A stretch of DNA of 64,000 bases, taken from Meandrina meandrites. Taxonomy: Eukaryota; Cnidaria; Anthozoa; Scleractinia; Meandrinidae. Both the position numbers and the translations under genes were made by a program. Positions 54,161-64,000 of the stretch are shown here, piece after piece (the first letter of the stretch is position 1; each line of letters starts with the position of its first letter). The stretch covers positions 35,513,251 to 35,577,250 of the forward strand of contig OY855903.1 of NCBI GenBank assembly GCA_963693305.1, in the 5' to 3' direction. The notes under the pieces are model-generated. The model made no database searches and was not told where the DNA came from. It worked only from the letters and a program-made list of their open reading frames with translations.

Positions 54161-54574
54161 GTTACTTCTCTTGAGGAACAAGACATCAGTTTAACCCCAC
54201 AAAGCGGCGGTGCACTGAATAGAGAAAGCTTGATGGCTGATGCTTTAAGGTCACACATCAAAAGCTACAGAAAATCGAAACTGAACGATTTTGTTGAGAG
54301 CTGTGGGTTGTCGCCAATAAGTGAGGCAGATATGGATTTATCCTCTGCTTCAGAGCGTTCCAGAAGAAGATACATTGCCGAAACTCGTGAAGTTGTAGAG
54401 GTTGTTCTTAGAACATTATCGCCGAGTCATGCTGCGGACTTGTGGGAGGCACTGACAACCTCAAACAAGATGCGAGAAGCCTTTGATCTTCCCAAACTCG
54501 AATATGATGAGAAGAAACGTTCCAATGAAAGTAGTGATAAGTATATCGGAGCTCTTGTTGATTTGATTTGCTAG
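54161..54574 (+). pseudogene. Unnamed gene family copy 2: KLNDF exon, truncated
   Basis: TTGTTTAAAG precedes V-T-S-L-E-E-Q-D, then K-S-K-L-N-D-F-V-E-S-C, S-S-A-S-E-R-S-R-R-R-Y-I, L-S-P-S-H-A-A-D-L-W-E-A-L and Y-I-G-A-L-V-D-L-I before a stop at 54,574. It parallels exon 4 of copy 1 (20,526) but ends about 210 residues earlier. The exon core and the V-H-I-S-E-D-S exon are missing, so this copy has a large internal deletion before the 54,650 block. Confidence 0.65.
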
Positions 54575-54649
54575 TTTTTTTTCTTGAATTTCCTTTGTTA
54601 AAATCTAGCCAATCAAATCATGTGACCCAGAGCCACCTGTCTCTTGTGC

Positions 54650-55750
54650 TAAGGTAGCGCCGGCTAAGAGGGACAGTTGGCCCTCCATCATTGTCCATGA
54701 GGACGAGAATGCAAGCAAGTCTGAAAAAGCTTGTTTTCAACGAGGTTTTGCCTGTTCACTTTACTTCTTAGATGTGAATGATTCTTCAACAAACATAACG
54801 GACGTGATGTTCTCTGATGGGGGATTCCGGCCAGTAAAGCCAAGAAAATCCACGAAAGGTCAGACAGCCTGCAAAGGTGGCGAAAAAAATAATCCCGCAG
54901 AAGATCAGGGAGGCGATAACGACAATGACCTCGATGATGACGCATCAGGTATTGAAGCTGAAGGTGTAGATAAATGTGAATTGTTTGCCTGCCCAAACGA
55001 AGGTTGTGTCAAAACGTAGCAACGCTATGGCTCGATGATAAACCACACACTGTATGGTCAGTGCGTGATTCAACCTGAGAGAGAGTCGCTTTTAGACACA
55101 GCGAAAATGTTGTATAGTAAAAAGCTGCTGGCTGATAACAACGTCCTTATAGCAACTACGGAAACGGCGGCGGTTTGCTCACCATCATCGCCAAACAGCA
55201 TATTGGATACGGGTTGGGCGTTGAAATTAACCAAAAAGTCGAAGCCTTTCAGTGAGAAACAAAAGGGTTTTCTCGAAGAAAAGTTCACAATCGGTGAGAC
55301 AACGGGACGAAAACTTGATCCCGTGACTGTAGCTCGACAAATGAGAGTAGCCAGAAGCAGCGATGGGCAACGACAGTTCACAACTGAAGAACTACTGTCT
55401 GCCACCCAGATTCGAGGCTACTTTTCCCGTAGAGCAAAATCCAAGAATCAAGCAACGGTACAAGCTGAGGAAGACTTCGTGGCAGCTCAAGTTGAAGATG
55501 CCATGGAAAGCGTGCGAAATGAAGTAATAGAGCAAACACAACCAGATCATCCACTCAACTATGACGGCTATGACCTTTGTGATCTCGTTGCTAGGAAAAA
55601 GCTGAGTAAGTTAACAGTACCCGTACTGCAAGTTTGAGCTGGATGTCAGTTCGAAGGGGCAAAAAGTACCACGCCGGAAAGCACCATACATTGAAATATT
55701 GGAGAAACATGTGCGAAGTTGTTCTTGCTTTGACAAGCTACCTGCAAACT
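54650..55750 (+). pseudogene. Unnamed gene family copy 2: C-terminal zinc-finger region
   Basis: After GTGCTAAG the frame runs S-W-P-S-I-I-V-H-E-D-E-N, L-D-V-N-D-S-S-T-N-I-T-D, an acidic linker and L-F-A-C-P-N-E-G-C-V-K-T, where an in-frame TAG (55,017-55,019) stands at the next residue. The same frame continues Q-R-Y-G-S-M-I-N-H-T-L-Y-G-Q-C, completing a C2HC-type finger, then A-L-K-L-T-K-K-S-K-P-F-S, F-T-I-G-E-T-T-G-R-K and Q-I-R-G-Y-F-S-R-R-A. A one-base shift near 55,632 leads to F-E-L-D-V-S-S-K-G-Q-K, R-R-K-A-P-Y-I-E-I-L and C-S-C-F-D to the stop near 55,750. This is the family's C-terminus, lost from copy 1. DNA binding is inferred from the finger only. Confidence 0.62.
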
Positions 55751-58496
55751 GAGCACAGCATTTTGATTGTGTCCGCATACGGTTCTAAATAGATTGTGTA
55801 GAGTTGCTTTGCTATCTAGAGGTGCAGCTTGCTGGGATCACTCCTTTTCCCACTACCAACTGCTTCCTCTTCCTATATCGGGTGATAGCAGTATTAAAAC
55901 TGTTAACTTAGAACTTAATACATGTATATTAGAAGTACATGTATATTAAGTTAGAACGCCACATAAATGAACTTCATTAATAGTGTCAAAGCCTTCAAGC
56001 TGGTGACAGATGAGTCTAAAAACGCTTGGTCTATTCAGGCAGTAATGTTACTTTTGAGAAGATTACATGATCAGGTTAAATGTTTTGTAACAACAGATCA
56101 TCAGAGAGAGCCCCTCCCAGCAGGGGCGGGGGGTGGGGGGGGGGGGGGGTGTAGGAAGGAGTCCATGTTCCCTTGTTCCCCAAAAATTTCCCTTGTGTTC
56201 CCTTGTTCCCTAAGAGTATTTTGTCGATTTTTGTGAACTCTGTCCCCTAAAATATCAGAAGTACAGGTTTTGTTTCCAGGTTTATTTTCCTTTTGTTTAC
56301 TTGTTCTCATTTATTTTATGCCCATGCCCCTGGGAGGGGCGCATCAGAGTTTTTAGGAAGTCACCATGGCATCGTCGTAGGAATTGCATTAGTTTTTACG
56401 GAAGCCGTGTTTCTTTTATTTAATACATTTTTTTTTGGTGCTATACATAAAACCGCTTTATAGTGTTTAAGGGAACAGACCACTTCATTTAAATTATATG
56501 TTAGCTAATTTTTCCTAATTATATTTTTTCCACCTGTCTAGCAAGAATATTTTCCATTTGAAAGTTTAAAAATATATTTTTGTTTATTTTAAGATTCCAA
56601 AAGTAGCCACTTACGGATTGTTTTGTGTTTTGTTTTCCCTTTGATTCGTGTCAAAGGGAATTCCCCATCTCGTCCCCCGCCCCCCCCCCCCTCCCCCCCT
56701 CAATAATAAAATTTTCCGACCCGTGGTTGTTCATTTCAAGTGCTGATTCAGGTATCAGTAGTAACTCATGGAATATGGCGTTACAAAACACGGAAACAAA
56801 CACTCAAATTTTTCTTTGTGCTTAAATTAGCTTAAGAGTAATTGTTGAATGATGTGAAAAAGCATCTTTGAAACGCAAGGTGAGTCAAGCCTTGAAATTC
56901 GTCAACTAATACATAGAAACTGATGGCAAACGAACAGCGTACAATGCGAAACAGGAATATCGACGTAGCTATAATTCTCTTTGTTTACTTTTAAGCTAAG
57001 ATTATTTTCCATACCACTGATACATTCTATACACAGCCTTGGTCTAGTAAACTAGCCCCGCTCATGTAACTTTACCAGTAAGCACTACTATTCCATCGGT
57101 AAACGCCCTTATTCCAATAATGACACTACTTTTAAAAAGATGAGGTTAAACAAAAATATTTCATTTCATCCAATTCAGAAATAACAAAGATAACAGAATA
57201 GGTTTTTCTTTTTGTTCGTTGAGTTCGTAGTGCGCGAATACCTTCCCTGCTCTTCGACAGCAGCCCGTTTTTCGAGGCATAATTGATCCCCACCTCCCCA
57301 CCCTTAGCGATTGCTAAAATTGTTCATTTCAAGTGCAGTTTATTTATTTAGCAGTGTCGCATGGTCGCATGCGTTATTCCGTCCAGAAACACAGAGCCAT
57401 GATGCCAAGCTTGAATTTAACTTAACTTAACTGTAATGAGTACTGTTAAATATTGGAATGCCTAAGGTAAGTCCACCTTTGAAATTTCTAAAGCAAAGGA
57501 ACAGCGTTCAAATGCAGTACGTGACAAAGAGTACTGTAACTTGATGTTGTTTACTTTTGAGCGGACTATAATCTTTTATGTTATTATTAGATCTATACTT
57601 AACTACACTTGCTTCTAAGAATATGTTGCTGTTTTGTCGCTTCATTCCATATTTTGATCGTCTTGAGATGCAGAATAATATTTTATGATATTTTTGCGAA
57701 GTCGGCTTCCTTTGTGCATATTTGACACGGAGTTGTTTCGAGGCAGTTCGTTATTTTTATCACTGAAATCAAATTAGTGATCCGAGAGCCGTCTACAAAA
57801 TTGTTCAGGCTATTTTCCCGTCTTATTTAGGGTACTAAATCGTTGTTTAAAAACAAAATTTGCTGACATTTTCTTCGATCAAGAAGAAAATGTTAACACT
57901 TTGTCCCCACATTGTCCCAGGACGTTTTGTTGATTGCTGCATCATACGGCAAACTACAGTAACTTATAAATTTTTTTTCTCTCGTGCAAATAAAGTTGCC
58001 CATTTTTTTATTTCTGATATCAATTCATCTATAAATACCCTACATTTCTGTTAAATGGTAAGTCCTCAATCGACATAACATGGGAGATATAGGTCTTTCA
58101 ACATAGTGTAAATTTATGAGTCGAAAAATCATCTAGGCAGTACCGTACAACATTGTGCTCGTTCAAAATCAAAACTTTTTATTTTAGCAAAATGTTCGAT
58201 GCAGAACAAAAGATAAAAGACAGTTCTTTAAGGTGGTGTTAATGGTTTTTGCTAAAAGGTCATGTTAGGCTCGGAGATAGAGTAACAAGAAGTCCTTTGA
58301 TCCGCCATATTGGCTAGCCTTGGAAGCCGGTCAAAATCGGCCGTCTCCATAACTTCCAAAGTAAAAATTTATAGAGCTTTAAAACATCATATTAGTAGTA
58401 AGGACCCCAAATCATGATTGCATGCAAAATTTCAGCCAAATCGGTGAGGTACCGTGGCCGCGACTTTTTAATATTGTCCGAATCTTACTGAGTATG
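55751..58496. other. 2.7 kb without a supported gene; G/C homopolymers
   Basis: G-rich tract at 56,128-56,151, GTTCCCTTGTTCCC-type repeats at 56,164-56,215, and a C-rich tract at 56,676-56,700. The rest is AT-rich, and frames are short and unmotivated. Confidence 0.4.
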
Positions 58497-60343
58497 ACTC
58501 TTAATGCTTTTCTCAAGGAGCGTCTTATAGATCTAAGCAAGCCAGTTTCAGATCCCTTCAAGAGGAATAATCTTCCAATACTTGGCACTCCCCAAAAAAA
58601 GAATGTCTCGAAGGATAAAGCTAAAGTAGGTGTTTTGAAGGAAGACTGCTCGTTATTTTCTCGCCTTTACATCGCCTGTCAAGTCCAAGATGGAGACTTG
58701 GAAGATTTCTTCAAGTACGAGAATCAACCTTGGCCACCATCACTGTCAGACCTCAGGAAGCTCAAGGGAGGCCAGAAAGCAGACCTACTGACATGTTTAC
58801 CCCAAAGTGACCAAACTCCAGCAATAGCAGACGCAGTGATTCTTGATGGTGCTGTCATCTTACAGATGCTGAAATCCGGTTTAGCAGCCACATTCGAAGA
58901 GTTCTCAAAAGTTGTGTTTCTTCCCTATGTCCTTAAGCACATTGAAACTGCCAATCGAGTTGACCTGGTGTGGGATGTGTACAAGAATGATTCTCTCAAA
59001 AAAGCCCTGAGAGAAAAAAAGGGGCTCTGGTCAAAGCCATAAAGTCCTGGAATCTACCAGAATTCCTAAAGATTGGAAAGGCTTCCTTAGAGTCGATGAG
59101 AACATGGATGACTTGTTCAAGCTTCTTGATTACAAGGTATGGAACCCAATTTGTTCACTAATGTACAGTAACAGCAACAATATACGACTGAGTTACTGTA
59201 TGCATACTGCAGGACTCACATTAAAACACTATTTATATTGCAGGCAGTGTCCGTGGCGCTTCCCAAAGGCAAAACTGTCTACTCTACCTATGGGAATGAT
59301 GTTGTCTCCTCTTTACAAAGAAGAAACCTGGAGCTTCTGGCACCATGTACGCATGAAGAGGCTGACACCCAGCTTATGGTTCATGCATTGGATGCGGCTT
59401 CCAGCGGATGTAAGCGGATAAAGATAAGGAGCCACGACACGGATGTCATAGTCCTAGCTGTCGCAATAGCTAACACCCTACCTGCACACGAAGTCTGGGT
59501 CACTTATGGAACTGGCAAGAATGTACACAGCATACCTGCTCATACCGTAGCGACCTCCTTGGGCCTGAAGGCATCTGTCCTATCGATGTTTCATGCACTA
59601 ACTGGCTGTGACACCGTGTCCTTCTTCGGAGGTAGGCGAAAGAAGACAGCGTGGGATACATGGAATGTGTTTCCTGAGCTCACACCAGGTTTACTAATTT
59701 CTAAACTGACATGCTAATAATCTAAACATGTTCAAAATACACATCCCTGAAAAGATTGTGTTTTAACTTTAGTCCTCGCATGTTTACCAGTTCTCAGCGT
59801 TCTCAAGTCCGCACCATCAAATGTTAGTGAGACATGCATGTCAGTGATTGAGAGATTTGTAGTCCTCCTGTATGATAGAACAAGCAATCAAGTGAAGGTT
59901 AATCAAGGAAGACAAGAGCTTTTCCCCAAGAGGTATCAAAAGGGATTTACACTATTATCACAATGTATATTTTCATTCAAAGGTTTTATGTTTAATTGAC
60001 CTATCATGTTTTATTGCATTCTATTTCTAGAAATAACCTTGATGGGATTCCACCAACTACAGCAGCGTTAGAACAACACGTCAGGAGAGCTGTATACCAA
60101 GGGGGACATATATGGGGACAGACCTTGCTTTGAGATCCAGTGATTCCAAACCCATCAGAGTGGGGGTGACAGCAAGACAACGGAATCTGGTCACCACACT
60201 GGACCACCCTTCCTCAAATAAAGGACATTTGCTATGAGCTGATCCACTGTGGATGCAAAACAGCATGTAGAGGGCAATGCAAATGCACAAAGGCAAACTT
60301 GACGTGTACTGCCCTTTGCAAGTGCGGTGGTAACTGCCAATAG
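58497..60343 (+). pseudogene. Gene with PIN/FEN-like signature, four exons, decayed
   Basis: Exons: about 58,497-59,135, 59,244-59,688, 59,773-59,932 and 60,031-60,343, all with GT-AG borders. Exon 1 has L-F-S-R-L-Y-I-A-C-Q-V-Q-D-G-D-L and V-I-L-D-G-A-V-I-L-Q-M-L. Exon 2 has A-P-C-T-H-E-E-A-D-T, H-D-T-D-V-I-V-L-A-V and F-H-A-L-T-G-C-D-T-V-S. Exons 3-4 have E-R-F-V-V-L-L-Y-D-R-T-S and a Cys-rich end (C-G-C-K-T-A-C-R-G-Q-C-K-C, C-K-C-G-G-N-C). The E-E-A-D-T plus D-T-D-V acids are typical of PIN/FEN-like metal sites. An extra A in a run near 59,017-59,024 shifts the frame; TGA stops occur at 60,131 and 60,167. The family is widespread in invertebrates, often in many copies. Confidence 0.68.
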
Positions 60344-61159
60344 CAGTAAAGGTTCCCCGATAGAGGCCGCATTTCATCATTCTGATTTTGTTTTAAGACT
60401 GGTCTCTACAAGCGTTCGCATTTCCTGACTGAATACAATGCGTGTACGTAGTTTTGCGATTGGCGATCTGCCATATGTCAGTATCTTGGTCTATAGGGCT
60501 TATAAGGCCAGCGTCATTAGGCTTTGCCAGAAGAGTAAGCAAATTATGTTTTTTTCTTGATCAGACAAGACAGTTTTACGTCGCATAAGTTGCACATTGT
60601 TTACGAGGAAACTCTTATAATTATCTAGACATACCACAGGGTCCGCAGGCCATTTATTGAGTATTATGGGCTAGCATTAATTAAGTTAGCATTCCTAAGG
60701 GACCAAAGACCGTTTTTCTTTCATATAATGAAATAATATTTATCCATAAGTAGTATTTTGATTGCAGGAAAGCCGAATTTCTATTTTTACCACATGGGAT
60801 ATCATTGAAAATGCTGTGATTACGAGCGATCAAAAGGGTTGTCCTTGCTGAGAACAGGCATTTTCGACAAAATCAGAGATATTGTAATAGCAAAAAAGCG
60901 TAATATCTAGTTTTACCACAGGCTACCCAAGCATGGCGAATGTTTGCAAGCTTTACAAGCACGTGATGATGTTGAAAGACCTGAAATAAATCTTACAACA
61001 AAAGAAATGACTTAAATGTCACTTCTGGGTATATTTATTTGCAAATTGACAGATGAATACCAGCTTTAGGGGGATGTATGGTTTGCAGCCTCGTTTTCAT
61101 GCCTGGAAGTTTCAGTCATGCGCAGTTCCCGCCTCCAGAGCTTAACTCGGCTTGGCCCT
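60344..61159. other. No gene recognised
   Basis: AT-rich sequence between a decayed gene and the shared leader. Nothing assigned. Confidence 0.4.
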
Positions 61160-61257
61160 ATATCAGGATTTACTACCCTTAGGGTCATTAGTAATCTGTG
61201 AAAGTTTCATGCTTTTATCACTAATTTGAACAATTGTGGTCGATAACCGCCGGACTA
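61160..61257 (+). repeat. Upstream 100-bp sequence shared by both NHL-type genes (copy B)
   Basis: Matches the reverse complement of 51,483-51,590 (ATCAGGATTTACTACCCTTA through GGTCGATAACCGCC) almost exactly. It lies about 0.9 kb upstream of the plus-strand NHL-type pseudogene. Confidence 0.85.
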
Positions 61258-61556
61258 TAAAGATCAACAGACCGAAAAGTCGCTCAAAAGTTCGCAGCAA
61301 ATTATCGGGGAGAGCGAATTATCGCTCGAAAGTTTGCAGCAGCTGATTGTGCACGGCGAATTATCATTCGAATTTTTGCGCGACTCAAAACAAAAATGCG
61401 GAGAAATATCGCGGAAATATTGCTCGGAGCGAAATTTCTTTGAAAAGCCCCGAAAAGCCATGAATTTCGTCAAAATTCGTTTGCATTACTTTTGCACAAT
61501 ACTGTAATATGAGTATCACTTTGGATTTTAATTAAAGGCAGTTTTCCAATACTACG

Positions 61557-61778
61557 ATGGAAACATTGAACAATGGTGTCAAAAACCACCAGAAAGAATG
61601 CAAAGAACTTTATCCCATTTACTACTACTGCTACAACAGCATAATTGAAGAACTTGAACACCTTCTTCAGCATAAAGGGATCCCAGAGAGTTGCAAAGAA
61701 TGGAGGAATCAGCAGCAAACAAAAGGTACTCTTTCAGATGTGTATAGTGGAAAAATCTGGAGAGACTTCCGGAAATGA
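61557..61778 (+). CDS. Fragment resembling the N-terminus of EnSpm-like transposase proteins
   Basis: The short frame reads Y-Y-Y-C-Y-N-S-I-I-E-E-L-E-H-L-L-Q, then C-K-E-W-R-N-Q-Q-Q and G-T-L-S-D-V-Y-S-G-K-I-W-R-D-F. The D-V-Y-x-G-x-(I/V)-W-(K/R)-x-F run is one I associate with the region before transposase_21 in cnidarian EnSpm-like genes. It is too short for certainty, and may be an exon of the following gene instead. Confidence 0.35.
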   Translation: METLNNGVKNHQKECKELYPIYYYCYNSIIEELEHLLQHKGIPESCKEWRNQQQTKGTLSDVYSGKIWRDFRK

Positions 61779-62099
61779 AAAGGCCATTACTTCCTTGATT
61801 GAAACTACCTCTTGAGGTTGTTTCAATCATGCTCAGAATAAACATGTTTCGATCATGATTTGCGCAACACACCATCTGATGCGAACACTTTTCATAGCGA
61901 AACATGTTTTATTCGTGATCACACTAATCATGTTTCAGTCTAGTGTGAACACGGTATGATAGTACTACTTGGCGGAAACGAGTCTGGTCTAAAGATCATC
62001 GACATCTAACAACTGCTCAACAAAACTCGTGCACTTTTACAAGTTGACGCTGACGAGGCGGATGTACAACCTGATCAAGCTGAAGCTTAAAATAGAACC
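61779..62099. other. No gene recognised; degraded repeat with ATGTTTC/GAAACAT motifs
   Basis: AAACATGTTTCGATCATGAT and GCGAAACATGTTTTATTCGTG are imperfectly inverted, and TAGTGTGAACACGG near 61,940 resembles the MITE end at 18,877. Confidence 0.35.
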
Positions 62100-63001
62100 A
62101 GTGCTTCTGCAAATAAAGTGAAAGTATACGATGTATGTTTTTCGTGACAGAATTGACAAAAGTTGGGCGATTAGTTTCTCTCACCACCAGTCCCAATTTT
62201 GAGAATGATCCACTTGGAATTGACACCACAATCCTAGCACTCAGCTTTGACAAAAAGACCATATACAAATTCTCCCAGTTTGACTTTGATGTTCAACAAA
62301 TGTGTTACAACGCTCAATTGGAGATTCTTTTTGTATTAAGCCAGGGCCAACCACTTTGTATTTATGATACTCCAGAGAGGATCTTTATTTCAATGCATAA
62401 TCAAGGAATCAGATGTATCCTTCATGAAAGCAACTCTCTCCAGCTTACCAGAGTTGTGAAGAAAAACCCTCAGTTATCCTTGGCATCACAAAAACAGAAG
62501 AGAAATTAGTCTTCTTCGATTCCCATGACCATTTTCAGTGAAGGCAAAGTAAGTCGTGCATTGGGTGGTAGCCAGGAGATGCATAACGGATTCACAGTTC
62601 ATTTTCAGTCACCAACAGCTCTTGTTTCATATGGTGAATCTGTATTTGTCTGTGACACAAGCAACCAAGCCATTAGATTAATTTCAAGCTTAAAAGCCTA
62701 CAAGCTTGTCGGAGAGAACTTGGGACCCTTCATTGAATTCTTTCATCTTGAAGAAGACCTGCCAAGAAAGACAGGCGTCCAGTCAAGGTTGGAAGATGGC
62801 TTGAATATTCTCAAACAAGCAGCAGACTTGATGAAAGACATAGAAAGGAAATCATATTTTCAAACAGGGAGAAGGTGTCCACAAGGTCCTGATCTAGCAT
62901 CTACAAAATCTGCTAGAGATGCTTTCAAAATGCTACATTCGTCATTTGAAAACACCAGGTCGTTCCTTTCTGAAAACAACTTGGACGCAGAATGCTCTTA
63001 G
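62100..63001 (+). pseudogene. NHL-type gene B (fragment), frameshifted
   Basis: The first frame (62,135-62,509) reads L-T-K-V-G-R-L-V-S-L and L-A-L-S-F-D-K-K-T-I-Y-K-F-S, blade-like, and breaks near 62,450. A second frame from 62,525 reads G-K-V-S-R-A-L-G-G, F-Q-S-P-T-A-L-V-S-Y-G-E-S-V-F-V-C-D-T-S-N-Q-A-I-R-L-I-S (an NHL repeat) and a helical region (L-E-D-G-L-N-I-L-K-Q-A-A-D-L-M), like gene A's order of propeller then helices. It runs into a LINE at about 63,003. At least two frame changes are needed, so it is a pseudogene. Confidence 0.6.
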
Positions 63002-63002
63002 A

Positions 63003-63772
63003 TTATTCATGGACTGGACAACCCTAAATCAGATGAAGTGTAACACCTCTAAATGGAAAGAACTAGTACTTAAAAAGAAAGGTCAACAGCATACTTCCCT
63101 CGAAATATACCACATCAGTCAGCACGACACTTTAACTATTCTCGGTGTTACTTTCCAGTCGGACTGTAAATTTACTAAGCATGTTAAAATAAAACTATAT
63201 GAAGCAAATAGGTGTTTATAAGTAATCAGAAGCCTTAGAAAAGAAGGATACAGCCAGAAGGATATTGATTACCTGTTCAAAGCTATTGTCCTGCCAAAGA
63301 TAACTTATGGACTACCAGTATATGGTGCAAGTGCATCGGACCTGAATGCAGTACAGTGTTTCCTCAAGAGATGCCACAAGCGACGATATATTTCTGAATT
63401 AATCAATATACATGACCTTCCTGAGAAAGCGGACCACACACTATTTGAAAAAATCAGAACAGACGATAACCACTCACTGTATAATTTACTACCAAAGCTC
63501 ATCAATTACGGTCAAATATTGTATTGCCTCTTCTAAATACTGAGCCCTTTAAGAATAGTTTTAGTAATAGGTTAGCTTTTAGGTATAATTTAGCAATTAA
63601 TTCTTAGTTTTTTATATAGTTCTTATATCATTGTCATCATATTGTAAATATTTTAACTTTTATTCTTATTCCTGTATTTGGCTCTTTCTAATATTTTTAC
63701 TATTGTAACTATTGATATGTATTTTATCAATTGCAATAAAGACACTTAATTTATTTATTTTATTTATTACAG
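63003..63772 (+). mobile_element. 5'-truncated LINE, C-terminal RT end, with (ATTT)n tail
   Basis: The frame reads K-C-N-T-S-K-W-K-E-L and L-T-I-L-G-V-T-F-Q-S-D, then (after a TAA at 63,219-63,221) V-I-R-S-L-R-K-E-G and Y-G-L-P-V-Y-G-A-S. L-G-V-x-x...(R/N)-x-x-x-x-x-I-R-x-L-R-x-x-G-Y and L-P-x-x-x-Y-x-x-P-x-(F/W/Y)-G are the usual thumb region of LINE reverse transcriptases. AATAAAGACACTTAA and a (TTTA)n tail (63,737-63,772) mark the 3' end. It cuts off NHL-type gene B. Confidence 0.75.
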
Positions 63773-64000
63773 AAGATATCTGCTTTCCAAGTTTTACGAC
63801 ATTGCATTGCATTGCTGGTGGTGTTGGAGTATTCAGTAAGCTTACAGTGAGTAGCATGTTCCCTTCCGAAGCTATTGTGCTGGTTTGAAATTTTTTCCCT
63901 GCAGTATTACAAACCTTTTTCAAACATGAGGTAACATACGTAAATATATGCACTAAGCATACGTCGTATTTTATTGTGAGAATCTATTCATACTTCATTT
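63773..64000. other. No gene recognised
   Basis: Right edge of the window; AT-rich, no motif. Confidence 0.4.

Overview
The window looks like transposon-rich nuclear DNA of an invertebrate, most likely an anthozoan cnidarian such as a stony coral or sea anemone. This is inferred from AT-rich DNA, exons bounded by GT-AG introns, no bacterial-style operons, tyrosine-recombinase retrotransposons, Cryptons, many short palindromic elements, and multi-exon gene families that I associate with cnidarian gene models. No search was run, so the species call is inference. I see no gene that is clearly intact and essential. Almost every coding region carries a stop, frameshift, insertion or truncation.

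0-14 kb is a nest of mobile DNA. A LINE tail (1.4-1.85 kb) abuts a minus-strand tyrosine-recombinase (YR) retrotransposon (1849-6422) with gag, RT/RNase H and recombinase genes and split direct repeats in the order A1-genes-B1A2-B2. A decayed Crypton (7.6-9.6 kb) lies between two copies of a 25-bp repeat. A tRNA-derived SINE is interrupted by a palindromic element that carries a 42-bp minisatellite. A 904-bp element flanked by TTAA sits in one arm of a local duplication whose other arm keeps the empty site.

14-30 kb holds the C-terminal half of a RecQ-like helicase, a broken five-exon gene of an unnamed family (17.9-22.3 kb), a minus-strand C2H2 gene whose intron contains a LINE, a head-to-head gene with two SAM-like domains (25.9-27.9 kb), and a second RecQ-like fragment next to a DUF6589-like exon.

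30-42 kb holds fragments of a DDE_Tnp_4-like gene, a DUF4218-bearing EnSpm/CACTA-like gene and a Merlin/ISXO2-like transposase, a 62-bp minisatellite, and a minus-strand DUF3987-like primase/helicase gene.

42-52 kb is one minus-strand NHL/beta-propeller-type gene. A 4.8-kb L1-like LINE interrupts its large exon with a 16-bp target duplication, and a 146-bp palindromic element interrupts the same exon. 52-56 kb is a second copy of the unnamed family seen at 18-22 kb, with an internal deletion. 58.5-60.3 kb is a decayed gene with a PIN/FEN-like signature. 61-64 kb holds a transposase-like fragment, a second NHL-type pseudogene and a LINE tail.

The most promising leads for undescribed biology are the two paralogous unnamed genes (18-22 and 52-56 kb), the two NHL-type genes that share an upstream 100-bp sequence in the same orientation, and the divergent C2H2/SAM pair.
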